Source of the DNA: Spirodela intermedia
Taxonomy: Eukaryota > Streptophyta > Magnoliopsida > Alismatales > Araceae
Direction of reading: 5' to 3'
Length of the DNA stretch: 64,000 nt
NCBI GenBank assembly: GCA_902729315.2
Contig: LR746272.1
Location: 6,635,827-6,699,826 of the forward strand
Shown here: one piece after another, positions 51,120 to 62,940 of the stretch
Numbering within the stretch: position 1 is the first letter of the stretch
Layout: every line of letters begins with the position of its first letter
The notes under the pieces: model-generated
Databases searched by the model: none
What the model was told of the DNA's origin: nothing
Seen by the model: only the letters and a program-made list of their open reading frames with translations
Position numbers and translations under genes: made by a program

Positions 51120-52070
51120 TTATAAATAGAATAAAGGAAAATTATTTGAGCCAATTCAAATTTCACTAGTTAGATGTCTCTTCTAAGAGGGTATCAATTG
51201 ATATGCCTTCTAATTAAGATCTGCATATAACTTCTCTAGTCATGTAGCACTTGCAAAATTTTCTTTCAATCTATCATACATATTTTGAAACTTTTCTCTA
51301 ATACATTCTTGAAAATAAAAAAAAAGTGTGCCTTGGATAAGGTACTTGTCTCATGAATGACATGGTAAGTGCAGTTGACTCCCCATTTACATGACATCTT
51401 CACCCAAATGAATTCAAGACTCAAATCTTGTTACTTCCGAGACTTAAATCTTATTGCTTTTGACATAAAAATAATTACATAAAACACAAAAATTAGTCAC
51501 TAAATCTACAAGGCACAAATTTGAAGTAGGATAGTAATGAAAATCTAGCCTTGAATCTACAAGGCACAAGTCCATTGAATCTATGAGGATTGAATAAGAT
51601 GATCCTTGAATCTACAATGATCAGAAAAAATGCCCACTAAATTCACAGGGGTTGTTGAAATCAACAAAAATTTAGAAATCTCACAAACCTAACAAAAAAT
51701 TGTAGTATTTATCTCTTCTAAAGCTATAGTGTGATAGCCTTTGAATGAGCTCAAATCCATTATAATTCGCCGAGAAAAATTGGATCGGCTGTGAAAACAA
51801 ATTAAAAACGATTTAATAGCACAATAATTACTAAAACTAAAGACTAATGTGTTCTTCGCGTGATTTATTTGGGCCTAATCTAATTTTGGGCCCTTTCATC
51901 TTTGTAGCCCACGTTTCACATTTTCAGTTTGTTTAGGCTACCAAATTTGGGCCAAATCTCATTTGAGCGGTGTCCTACATCATCTAGTCCCCCTTCCTCT
52001 TGGCTGAAGTATATTAAATAAATTAAAACCAGATATTTATTTTCAGTACACCACAACCTTGGAGGTGAAT
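51120..52070. other. AT-rich stretch, probably retroelement 5' region
   Basis: Lies upstream of gag of element A on its strand, so it may hold that element's leader and LTR. No LTR ends or primer site could be placed. It carries repeated short phrases of the AAATCTACAAGGCACAA type at 51505-51570. Confidence 0.4.
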
Positions 52071-52530
52071 AAACATGAAATATGAGCCACGTATTTTCTT
52101 TCAAAACTTTGGTTTAAATATGAAGCTATAAAGTCTCAGATCTTTTTCATCTCTGAACCATTCCACAGGATATGGAGCAAAGGTCACAAGTTCTATCCTT
52201 CTCCCTTCAAATATGAGGATTTAGATAAGTACAAACAGACCCATATATTCCTGATAAGTTAGTTATAATCTTCCCCAGTAAATTAAATGCATTAAATGCC
52301 GCTAGATTAAATATGAGCCAAAGATTCTGCTGCAAGATAAACCCAAGCCACGGATTTTTGCTTCAAACTATATGACAGAATATGGAGCTATAAAGTCACG
52401 GGTTCTGTTCCTCCCTGTTAAAACAAATGCATTCAATGCTGCTGAAAAATTAACATGAACCACTTCTTTTCCTTCAAACTGTGGTACAAATATGGAGCAA
52501 AACACAGGGGTTCGATGCGAAGAACAGCTA
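52070..52530. repeat. Degenerate repeat units with tRNA T-arm-like box
   Basis: Three to four diverged copies of a unit containing, on the plus strand, CTTCAAACT-like, then ATATGGAGC(TATAAAGTCA), then a (C/G)GGGTTC(T/G)xxxCC box: about 52125-52160, 52170-52200, 52365-52415 and 52485-52525. The last copy has GGGGTTCGATGC, near the pol III B-box consensus GGTTCGANNCC. Borders are unclear. Confidence 0.5.
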
Positions 52531-52900
52531 AGACTACATCTCCCATAGATTATTTCACATGATTGATTAACTGGAGGAGAATGGAGGAATGAAAAATGGG
52601 TCCCCAAGGCGCACAACCAGAGGATGAGAGAAAACATGGGAAATTGAGGGTGGTGCCACTGCGCAGAAAGTGATGCAGAGCTACCTGTGATTGCCAGAGG
52701 AAGCCCCACTCCATCTTCTTCCTCGATGGCGGATCAACCCCTCAAGGTCAACTTAGAAATCTGCATCTAATGTTTCAAGGAGAAGGCGGCTGCCGTCTTG
52801 TTACGCACTTGCCTGCTAGGATTGCAGGTTCTCGGAGGATCAATCAGCAGCTTCTTCTTCTTCTTCCTCTTCTTCTAGGTCGCCTTCCTCCGTCCACCAT
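52530..52900. other. 3' flank of methyltransferase-like gene
   Basis: No gene is supported. A minus-strand ORF (52709-52368) reads through the repeat units on its left and is probably not a gene. A CTT-rich patch at 52852-52877 lies in the 3' UTR of the neighbouring gene. Confidence 0.5.
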
Positions 52901-54025
52901 TCACTTGCCGACAGGCTTCTGCAGCAGGGCGGTCAGGTAGACCTCCCCGTTCTTCACGCCGCCAGCGTCGGTCTTGTTCCCCACGGACCACTTCAAGATA
53001 CGGTAGCCGAGCTTCCTGAACAGCGGCGCGTAATCGGCGTTCAGATCCGCCGCCCGGCAGAAGAAGTGGTCGATCCAGAGGAATCCGCCGGACCTGAGCA
53101 CTCGATCCGCGTCAAAGAGCAGGAACTCCAGCGCCGCCGAGGGGATCCAGCGGTTGACGGCATGACCGCATCGCACCAGATCAAGCGCGGCGTCGTGAAT
53201 GGGGAACCGCTGCTGCAGCGGGACGTGCAGCGGGACCAGCCCCCGGAGGGCGGCGGCCTCGCTGTAGGGTGCCCCAAGGTTCATGGTGGTTGTGACGACA
53301 GTGGCGCCGGCGTCGATCTTCATCCGCGCCGCGAAGGTGCCGGATCCACCGCCGACGTCCAGGGCGAGCCGAATCGGGGAGGACAGGTTCGCAGCGATGG
53401 CGAGAAGCTGCGGTATTGTCAGATCTAGGTTGGATCTGGTAGGGGGGAGGAATCGCGCCGCCTCCGCGGCCATGTCGAAGCCGAGATGCGGCGGCAGGCA
53501 GGCGAAGCTCTTGCAGGCGGCAGTGGAGGGCCAGATCACGGCGGCGTCGGGCAGGGAAGCCGGGAAGGGATCGGAGGAGAGGGGGATCTCCTTGGCGGCG
53601 GTGGCGGAGAAGCAGCGGCGGCGCGGGAGGGGGTGACAGCCGCGGAGGGAGAGGACCTCAGCGAGGTTGTCTGGATCGGAGGGGCAGGGCTTGAATGGCG
53701 TGTAGGTCATGTAGCGGTGGAGGAGCTCGGGGTGGTCATGGCAGGCGGAGGCGATAGGGGAGAGGGAGGCGTAGAGGAGGAGATCGGCGGGGGAGGAAGG
53801 AGAGCGGAGGGTTGTGGCGGAGGGGCGGAGCCCTGTGAGGTGGGAAATGGTGGCGCGGATGGTGGCGAGCTGCTGCTGGAGGCGATCCGGGATCTGCGCT
53901 GCCGGCTGCCTTGCGGCGCCGCCGCGGGGGTAGGAGGAGATGGACGAGAGGTGGTAGAGAGAGAGTAAGTTGGTGCCTACCATGGCGAAGAGGAGCAGGA
54001 GGCTCAGCCCCATGCCCAGGCCCAT
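52901..54025 (-). CDS. Plant SAM-dependent methyltransferase-like protein (At1g29790 type)
   Basis: An intronless gene for 374 residues. It has an N-terminal membrane anchor (MGLGMGLSLLLLFAMVGTNLL, residues 1-21) and a Pro/Ala/Ser-rich stem. The family block MTYTPFKPCPSD is at about 106-117, with a Cys-rich segment after it. The SAM-binding motif I is DVGGGSGTFAARM (223-235), followed by TTTMNLGAPYSE and a late motif LRSGGFLWIDHFFC (about 310-323). This is the layout of the plant 'probable methyltransferase' family near At1g29790, which is thought to sit in the Golgi/endomembrane system. The substrate is unknown. The gene is very GC-rich, in contrast to its AT-rich flanks. An open frame on the opposite strand is a composition shadow. 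The start is supported because the anchor begins at the first Met. Confidence 0.9.
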   Translation of the reverse strand: MGLGMGLSLLLLFAMVGTNLLSLYHLSSISSYPRGGAARQPAAQIPDRLQQQLATIRATISHLTGLRPSATTLRSPSSPADLLLYASLSPIASACHDHPELLHRYMTYTPFKPCPSDPDNLAEVLSLRGCHPLPRRRCFSATAAKEIPLSSDPFPASLPDAAVIWPSTAACKSFACLPPHLGFDMAAEAARFLPPTRSNLDLTIPQLLAIAANLSSPIRLALDVGGGSGTFAARMKIDAGATVVTTTMNLGAPYSEAAALRGLVPLHVPLQQRFPIHDAALDLVRCGHAVNRWIPSAALEFLLFDADRVLRSGGFLWIDHFFCRAADLNADYAPLFRKLGYRILKWSVGNKTDAGGVKNGEVYLTALLQKPVGK

Positions 54026-55688
54026 CCTCTCCTCCTTCCTCCACCACCACCCTCGTCCCTCTGAGACTCTCTCAGGTCTTGAGTTTCCTTCCCACTCTCT
54101 GACTACTGAGTACCTTCCCCTGTCTTTATCTCACCACTGACTCGCGGCGTCCTTCCCTCTCATCTATCTCTCTCGCTAAAATTTCTCAGCTAAATAACAT
54201 TTTTGGTCTTCGCCTTTTCAACGCCTGATCAGGCGTCTTCACTCCCTCTCTCTCTCCGACGGCCCATCTCTCTCTAATTCTCTATTTCTCTCTCTTTCTC
54301 TCTCTCACGAGAATCTTTATGACAACTGATTACTCTATGAGACCACTCTTATACATGAGAGAGACAGTGAGAGAGAGAGAGAGGAGACAAGAAGGGGAAA
54401 AATATAGGAATACATTTGAAAGGTCGAAGTGACGTATTTTTATGAGAGAGAAAATAAGAAAAATAGAATATCTCAGAGGATAAATAGATAAGATGAGCGA
54501 GAAAACATAAAATTATGACGAGATAATATAAAAATAGCCAAAAATGATAAATAAGAGAGAGCCTAACTTTTTATGATAGAGAGGATAAAAAATATATATA
54601 AGAAGAGAGGAAACGGACAGCAACTCGCTGATATAAATTATTTTATGGGGTATTGGAGTAAGGGTACATAGATAATATAAATTATGTTTGCTGACCATAC
54701 AAATTACCACTCGCGAAAGGGTCCTTACGTTAACAATAGAAAACGTGGGGATAGATATGCAGCTATCTTTTCGAAAAAGGCATATATGATAATTTCCCAA
54801 GAGCCTGTCGGTGGCCGCACGTGATCGACGGTGTCTCACAGAGACCACGGATGGCACTGGACGGGTCGGGTCGGCCGATTCGGCAGTGCCATCCGATTCC
54901 AGTTAGATCGGGCCCGAGAACGGCTGATCCGGCTCGGTTGACTCCCCGTCGTCCGACCAAACATCAAAGGCCCTCTGGGCCCACCTCTGAGCGCACCACT
55001 TGTTCTGATGAAAGTCACACGTGGCGTTGACTAGTCGAATCTCCAATCTGACGGCGTAGATTTCGATGAAGTGGTTCCGCCACGTAGGTAGAGTAACCGA
55101 CAAGAGACTCCTAAGTGATGAGAGAGAAATCGGATAATACGATTTTCATTTTCTTAAACACAATTTATCATCATAGTAAGTTCATTTTCAATAAAAAATG
55201 AGCGTGCATTTTAAATCTAACAATATAAAAGACGAGTTTTTGTTATTTCACATTTTCTGAAATGGAAAATAATTTTAATGAATTAAATTGGAACGTCACA
55301 TAAAAAAATATACCAAAGAGAGAAAAAATTAACAAGGGAAGCATCAGTGAGATTAGACAGATTGTAGAGAGAAAGAAGAGAGAGAAAGAAGAGAGAGAGA
55401 GGGGGAGGGTCATTTCGTTCCTTTTCCCTTCCGTTCGACTACAGTGGTGTGGGGACGGTTAGGGGTTATATCTTCCCCACCAGGGCCACCATTTGTTGCC
55501 CTTCTGCCTGCCTTCCTCTTCTGGTATTTGTTCCCCGTGGGTTGCTCCGGCCGCCGCCGCGCAGGAGGAGGGCCGTGTGAGGGCGAGCTTCTTCTTCTTC
55601 TTCTTCTTCTTCTTCTGGTGCTGCCTGCGTGGACCAGTGGCATTGACGTACGGCGGCGGAGGCATTTGCCCCTGGTTTCTGTGGAACG
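54026..55688. promoter_or_regulatory. Shared upstream region between two divergent genes
   Basis: About 1.66 kb between the methyltransferase-like gene (minus) and the GIP1-like gene (plus), so it must hold both promoters. It has CT/GA runs at about 54245-54310 and 54360-54385, an AT-rich centre with a TA run at 54590-54600, and a (CTT)n at 55588-55616 in the likely GIP1 leader. No clear TATA box could be assigned to either gene. Confidence 0.5.
55588..55616. repeat. CTT trinucleotide repeat
   Basis: About nine CTT triplets, some 75 nt upstream of the GIP1-like start codon, probably in its 5' UTR. Confidence 0.93.
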
Positions 55689-58600
55689 ATGAGCAGCAGC
55701 GGCAGCGGAGGGGGGAGAATGGGGGGCGCCGGCGGAGGAAGCGCTACGACGACGAAGAAGATGCTGCAGAGCATAAGGGAGATCGTGGGAGGCAACTTCC
55801 CCGATGACGAAATCTACGCCATGCTCAAGGAATGCAACCTGGACCCTAGCGAGACCATCCACCGCCTCCTCAATCAAGGTCCAATCTAGTGATTTCTCTC
55901 TGCTTTTCCTGTTCGTCGTCCGATGTCGACCTCTGGGAATTCGTTTGGTGTCGCTCTCGTTTCGCTCTTTTCACGGAGACCCCTAGGGCAAGAGGATTCG
56001 CGGCGCTAGGTTTCTCTTCTCATGTCGGCATAGATATGTGTTAATATCGTTATGTTCCTGTGTGTCTTGTTGTTTTGCCTTAGCCCGTGTGGTGCCGAGG
56101 AACCGGGAAAAGATCTAGGTTTTACGAATTTTGATCGAAGAAAGTCGACGGTGGGCAGTGTTTCTGAGGAAGCAGCAGAGATGGTGGTTGAGATCTCTCT
56201 CTCCATCTCTGTGCCATCAGCAATCATCCTATCGTCCATATTTCTTCTCAAACCCCACATTTTCCCGTTGGCTATGCTATTAACTTTACCCCGGCTGCTA
56301 GTTTGTGAATTGATTCGCGTGTTGATGGATGGGTATGTATCTTTTTCGGATGATGATGTGTCGTTCTGCAAAAATATTTTCCTGGAGCGGAAGATCATTT
56401 GTTCTTCTATTCATATAGTTTTGATTGTGGTCGCATGTTAGGCCTAAGACAGCATTACGTTTCCACCGTTTTGAGGAGCATTTTCCATGCATTCCAAGGC
56501 AAAATACCTGCATTCCAAGGCAAAATACCTGCTCTCCCGTAGTCTTCTAGATGACCCAACGTTTCCTTTGCCACTCATCGCTTTGGCGTATGCAGTGATT
56601 GTTTTGCAACTGTGGAGGTCCTGGTAGGGGCAGGGGCGTGGTGGTGAAAGAGGGATATTTGAACGCGAATGGTGATCCATAGGAAGTGTGGGAGAAATAT
56701 TGTAGCGAGTGAGAAAGGGGGATGGAGGGAGTTCCATAATGTGAAGAAGCGTAGGATTAGGGAGAGAAGGGAGGAAGACTATGAGCATGCGTTGTTTTGG
56801 ATGAAACTTGGTAGGATAGGCATGGAGCACGAATGGGGGAATTTTATGAGGAAGGTTTTTGCTAACTTTATCCAAATCTGTATATGCTATGCAAGGCAGT
56901 GGCCTCCATCTTCTGTGCCTTTGAACCCTTCATCCTCTTGGGCAGCTGACTTTTTGTGATTCCAATTGGCTGGTAAACCTAGGCAATGCTTTTGTGAAGG
57001 AAGAGCCATGAAAAGTATTCTGTCTCTGATTTAGTTCGTACGTCATTGGGTATTTTTTCGTTCTTTTGTTTCTCTTTGAATTTTATTTTATTTTTCCTCT
57101 TCCCTGTAAGTTTATTTTGGATTCGAGCTTGCCTGACTGTGACTTTGGTTTTGTGAAGTTATTGGATTTGTGTCTAAATTTTTGTGTTTCTAATCTGTAG
57201 ACACATTTCACAAGGTGAAGAGCAAACGTGAAAAGAAAAAGGAGGTGAGGGTACTGTGGTTATTGGATGGTAGTTTTTGCTTGTCTGAATTAAATGTTTG
57301 ACGACTAATTTCTCCTCGGTGATCTCATACATTTCGATGCAGTAAACCTGTATCATGTATTCTTTTTCTACATCCAGCAAATCAGTTGCGAGAGTAGCAA
57401 GTTAATCTTCTATTTTACTTTGTCTCTTTACTGTTATGCAAAAATTATCCTTTGAATATGTATTCCAATTCAAATTGTCTGATCAAAGTTAATGCTTCTC
57501 TATGATATCCCCAGACGAAGGATAGCACAGAATCCAGACTCCGGATAGTTAATATTACTTCAAATCGTGGAGGGAGGAGTTCTGCTGAACACCCTGTTCG
57601 TACCGGAGCTACCCAGGTCAGCTCCAGTGGTACGTGCATGTCGTCACTATGTTTTTATTCAGTACATGAAACGCCATATAATTTGAATATTTGTTTGAAA
57701 TTGATTCTTGTATGCACATCTGCACTTTTTCAGACTATGGAGGAATTCGTAGTAAATCCTTGCAAAAGAAAGAAAATGGCCCGACTGCTACCTCTTCAGG
57801 TCATGGTGCTATTGGTGGGAGTGTTGCTGCCAAAAGCTCTGCACCTCGAAGGTTAGTTATAGTGATGTTTTGAATAATTAATAGCGAGCCTTTTCTCTTC
57901 AAGCTATCAACAGTGTATCTTGCAACTGGTTCATTCAACCTGCTGCCTGTCTACATTAAATTTGGATATTAACTTGCATGTTCCTGCCAACTAGGTGGCC
58001 ACAAGCCACGGGTGTGCTGGAACATAAATAACAAGGATTTTCTATGCGGTGTTTCTGATTGACATATATTCACATCAGGATCGATCATAATAAATTAGTG
58101 AACACAATCTTTGAATTGAATTTTTGTAATTCTTTTCCAAAAAATTGTACAGTCATTGCATGTATGCTCTGTTTGAACATTTCTGAACAGGTCAAATCGT
58201 TTATATATACTTGTAGGATACCAACTTTGGGATGTAATCATCGTTTATTTCAGGACTTGCTATTCTGTAATGCTTGTTGGCGTAAAGTCTCTTTGTGTGC
58301 TGCAGTGATTATGTTGCAATGGAGAACGTGGAATGCTCAGCTGTTATGGCTGAAACCATCTCCTCACAATATTCATCTGGAGTCCAGAGGGCTTGGCCTG
58401 GAATGTCTGGTCAGCGAACATTGGCTGACATTGTGAAGATGGGTAGACCTCTTGTGAAGACTTCTGGAGTACCATTTGCTTCAGCTGAATCGTACACGGC
58501 CTGTGTTAATTCATCAAAGATTATGCACGCAAGTACCAATGGTTCAGACCCCAAGGTTCTGCTGCCAGAATCTTATCATATGGATCCTTTTTCCAATGGT

Positions 58601-61600
58601 TCAATGATTGTGCAGGAGCCTAGTTCTTCAGTGGGCTCATATGCTTCTCATGATGATTGGCCCTTAGTTCATCCATCATCCGCCAGAAATGGATCCTCTC
58701 ATTTAGAAGCACATGATACTTCTGCTGTTTACACTGATCAATCTACATCATTACACTTGCATGCTGATGATGTTAGTTTGCACTGTAACGTTCAGCAAGA
58801 GAACCTGCATTCTTTTGAGGGAAATATTAATGCTAATAATCTGGCAGAAGATTCCTTAAGAACTGCATCGGCATCAGAAAGACAAATAGGAATTGATAGC
58901 TCAGCAGAGGAAACTGTTCTGGATCATGACTCATTTAGAGATATGAACTCCTACCAGTCTCATGGGCAACGTTTTGAGTCTCATGAAGGTATTTCTTTTT
59001 TTTTTTTTTTTGTCTTTTGTTATAGAATTTGTTACTCATCTTGAAGTTTTACACTCAGGGTTGAATTGTACCATTTGCTTGCAAAAATGTCAAGATCAAT
59101 AATGTTTTCTGGTTTGTCATGTGAAAACTCTTCAATGTTTTTGGTTTCTGCTTTCTAATTGCTTGAACCAACTATCAGATTGGCTACTAAACATTTGCCA
59201 TGCAATCTTAAGCTTCAGGACATAGTAACATTGTTCGACTATATTTAAGATGGTATTCTCTTAAATATCGTCTCTAGATGAATTTGAAAGGTATAGATTT
59301 TTGGTCTTAGTTTTTGCCTGTGTCACGTTTCGAATAGGATGCTATCTTCATCTCCTATGTAATAAATTCTAAACGTTCATTATCTTTAACTTTTATCCGC
59401 TGCTTCTTGTTTGCACCCTATAATTTATCCTCAACCTCTGATAAGCATTTTGTTGGCAGTTTGAGTTTCTATTATCGATGCTTGAGTTTTTATTAGAACC
59501 TTTTTTCTGACCGCTACCTTTTTTTTCTTTTGTTCTGTCGTGGGATTCCTGCTTTACTAGGATCACGAGTCAAACAATAAGCCAAAAAATACTGTGCGAA
59601 AGTTCCCCAGTTTAAATAGCTTGTAGGAATCTTTACTGGAGGAACCATATTAATGCCTCTAATCTTTATTATGACTTGGACCTAAAAGTTTTTTTTGAGG
59701 TGACATCAGTTTTACCTCAAAAAAGAATTGGACGCCTAAAACAAGTAATGGGGCGGTCTTTTTAATAAGAAAAGTGCAAGAATATGTGATTGTGGTTATC
59801 CTGAGTTGCTGCTGTGGTATACACTACTCTGGGACAGAATGTTTGGGAGTTTACAGAACACGTACTCATACATCCATCCCCTTTCTTTCATTATTTAATG
59901 ACTACATGAACCCGCTGATTTTCAAAACGAAAAAGGGAGGTTTAATTAAAGTTCAAGGCCATTTCTTTGGATTCAACAGTTTCGTGATTACTAGGCGGGA
60001 AGAGTAACCTGACTTGGTTGTCGTTGTCCTTTTGATAGAAGGCTTCAGTTTGACTGCATGAAAGGGCAGGCTGATTATATAGGGTTTTGACAAGTGTGGA
60101 CAATGATAAACTAGGGAATGCAACCACTCTGCTGTCGGAAGACCATCAGCTGATCATTCCACCCGTGCACTCAATTGTGCTTTGATTTCCTTTTACTTTG
60201 TCACTTTCGATTTTCATGGAAATGCTGAAAAGAGAACTCATAGTTTAGTCCGTATCTTATCTGTTAATATGCTTGATCTGGATCCTGCTAAATCATTCTG
60301 CCTTACACTGGAAAATTCAATACATTTCAATGAAAATTTATATATGGTTAACCAAAGAATGTCTTAAATAGAAGAAAGCGCCATGATTTACAATCAGTTG
60401 ATTTGATGTGCTAAACTGATGGGTGCGTATTTGAGATTGATTTTTAAAAAAATCATCAAAAGTATTTCAGGAGTAAATTTTAAAATTTATTTCTTCCTAA
60501 AATTACAGGTATTCTTTGCTAGCGATTAATTCTATTGCGGCTAGTCGAAAATGCTGTCACAGTAGTCCTCCATCTTTTAAATAGTATTTCATTACTGTAT
60601 GCTCTTATTTTACAGTCAGTGGTGAGAATGCCGGTGTATCATTGACTGCTTCTGCTTTGCAACGGCTTAATTTGGTGGAGGAATCATCTGCAAGGGAGGA
60701 AGAGGACAGCCCTGGAGTTATATTTCCTAACAATTTACAGATTGCAAATGCGGACTGCTCCCATTTGAGCTTCGGTAGTTTCGGATCTGGCGTTGGTGCT
60801 TCATTTCCTGAATCATTTTCATCCCTCGAATCAACAGGTATTTTGGAGGTGCCATCAGAAAAATCTGAAACCACTTCGCTTGACCATTCAGACGCCAGGT
60901 TGGTCCTATTCATTGATTTTGACTTGGTAATCATAATCCCTGTGTTGCATATCTAATTTCGTTCTCAATCTATTCAGAAATTCTGAGTATAATGGCAGCG
61001 AGCAGCTTAGATCTGGTTTGAAGGAGAACGATGACTCAAGACCAAGCACCAATGATGAAAGTTTTGAGATGTCGTCCTTACGCCCTGATGGCATTAGAAC
61101 TAGTTCTTCAGCTGCCACGGAGGGGCTTCAGTACTCATTTGAGCCCTCAGTCTCAGGTTATACGCTATCTGACACCACGGAAGCGAATTCTGCATCGTAT
61201 GCCTCTGTCCAAGAAAACTCTCAAATGCAGAATATTTCTCCTTTCTCAGGCATTATGGTAACATAATATCCCTTTTTTAAAAACCTTAATTCTTTCTTCT
61301 GTAAAACGTCTTCTTCACGTGCTATCTTTTTTCTTGAAAGTTGATGGGTATTGTGAATCCGTTTGGCCTTTTATGCTATCTGTTTCTGTTGAAAATTAAT
61401 TTTTTGGTAGCTCCAGTTTAGGTTTTTATGCTTTCATTGACCTTAGAGCCCCAAATAAGATCACTGCAGTACGTTTTTTTGGTCTTGACAAAGATTTGAC
61501 TTTGGGGGATTGCCTGAATGAGCTTCTGTCAACTTAAAACATGAAGATGTTGAGCCCAATTCACAAATATTTGGGATGTAGTGATTCCAATCCTTCCAGC

Positions 61601-62871
61601 TTAAACTTGTATGTATTCGGCTACTGTCAATCTGATTTCCTAGGTTCAATCTACTAGGGTTGTAGATGGCATGGCTCACAGAATTGCTCTCAGCCAATCT
61701 GAAACAGTCGCTTTGAATGAAATCGGCGGGTACCAATCTGATTACGTGGGGAAGGAAAAGTGGCGGAAAACCATCAGGAAGAAATTGGCTGATCTTACTT
61801 GGAGTGGCCTATTCAGGGATTTTCTGTAGCTTTTGTGTACTATAAATTGCCATCATTTGCGCTTCAATCAGAGAAAAGTAAAGGAGAAGAAGTAGCTAAA
61901 AAACTTCTATCTCCATCCTCTGCCTTGTACCCATAGCCCATTGCTACTGCAGCTGCCAGAATTTGATGGCATCCTCTGTGTCAATTGATTTCCTTTGTCA
62001 TTGAAATGGCTCTGCACCCAGAAGATGCATGTTTCCCTGCCTCTGAAGCGTTAGGAGAACAAACAATATCAAGTAAAATGGCTTCTCATGACTTCTGAAA
62101 GAGCTTCCTCTGTGATCAACTCTGAAGTGTCTTATCCCATTTACCTCGATTGCAGAGGCCTTTGTATTCTGGGAACTGATGTGATGCAAATATTTTTTTT
62201 TCTCTTGGAATAAATCAGGTCGAGGTGTGTTAGTATTAATGAACTAATGAAGGGTCACGAAAGCATCTTGGAAGAAAGTCGAGGCCTCCACGCCCCTCAT
62301 GAGAAATGATAGAAATGATAAAACCTTTCCATGGCAGTTTCTGTGCTCTGAATTCGTGTGCTGTAATGAAAGGTCCTTCTTTCTTCAATGCTCCTCCTGC
62401 TGTCATCTGTCATCTACGGAGTTGTCATTTTATGAGGCTCTACCCATTTAGATATTTATCAGTAGTGGACTATTTCTTTGTTTGGATTTTTTTTATTATT
62501 GTCTAGTGAATACATAATTTCGATTCTATTCACTTCCTCTTTCTACTAATTCGAGTGTCAACACTTTCATTTCCTTCGATCCTGTATTCTTTTCTTAACC
62601 CTTTTATTTCATTCTCCTAGCTCTAAGGATCTTCAGATGAGCATGGGTCTGCAACTTCATGGTCCTGCGTTGACTTTTCCCTTTTCTCTGCTATCCTCGC
62701 AGGAAGCTTACACCAGCTCCTCTCCAAGTAATCTTCTTGCATCAGCTGGTCAACCTTCGCGAGAATTTGACCTTGCTTACTCCAACTTGCTTGCCACACA
62801 GTCGATGCCCACGAAATACAGCACGTCAGCGTCTTCCATGACCATGCCCAGCGTTTCCATGCTGGAGGTAT

Positions 62872-62940
<69 letters not shown>

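Noticed and set aside
52368-52709. 113-codon minus-strand ORF
   Set aside because: It runs through the degenerate repeat units (the NRTRD phrase comes from the T-arm-like box) and has no family features.
53066-53968. Long plus-strand ORFs (120-160 codons)
   Set aside because: They are shadows of the methyltransferase-like gene, and their Gly/Glu-rich translation reflects GC composition.
56444-56959. ORFs of about 100-140 codons in GIP1 intron 1
   Set aside because: They lie within an intron whose flanking exons join in phase. The sequence matches nothing known.
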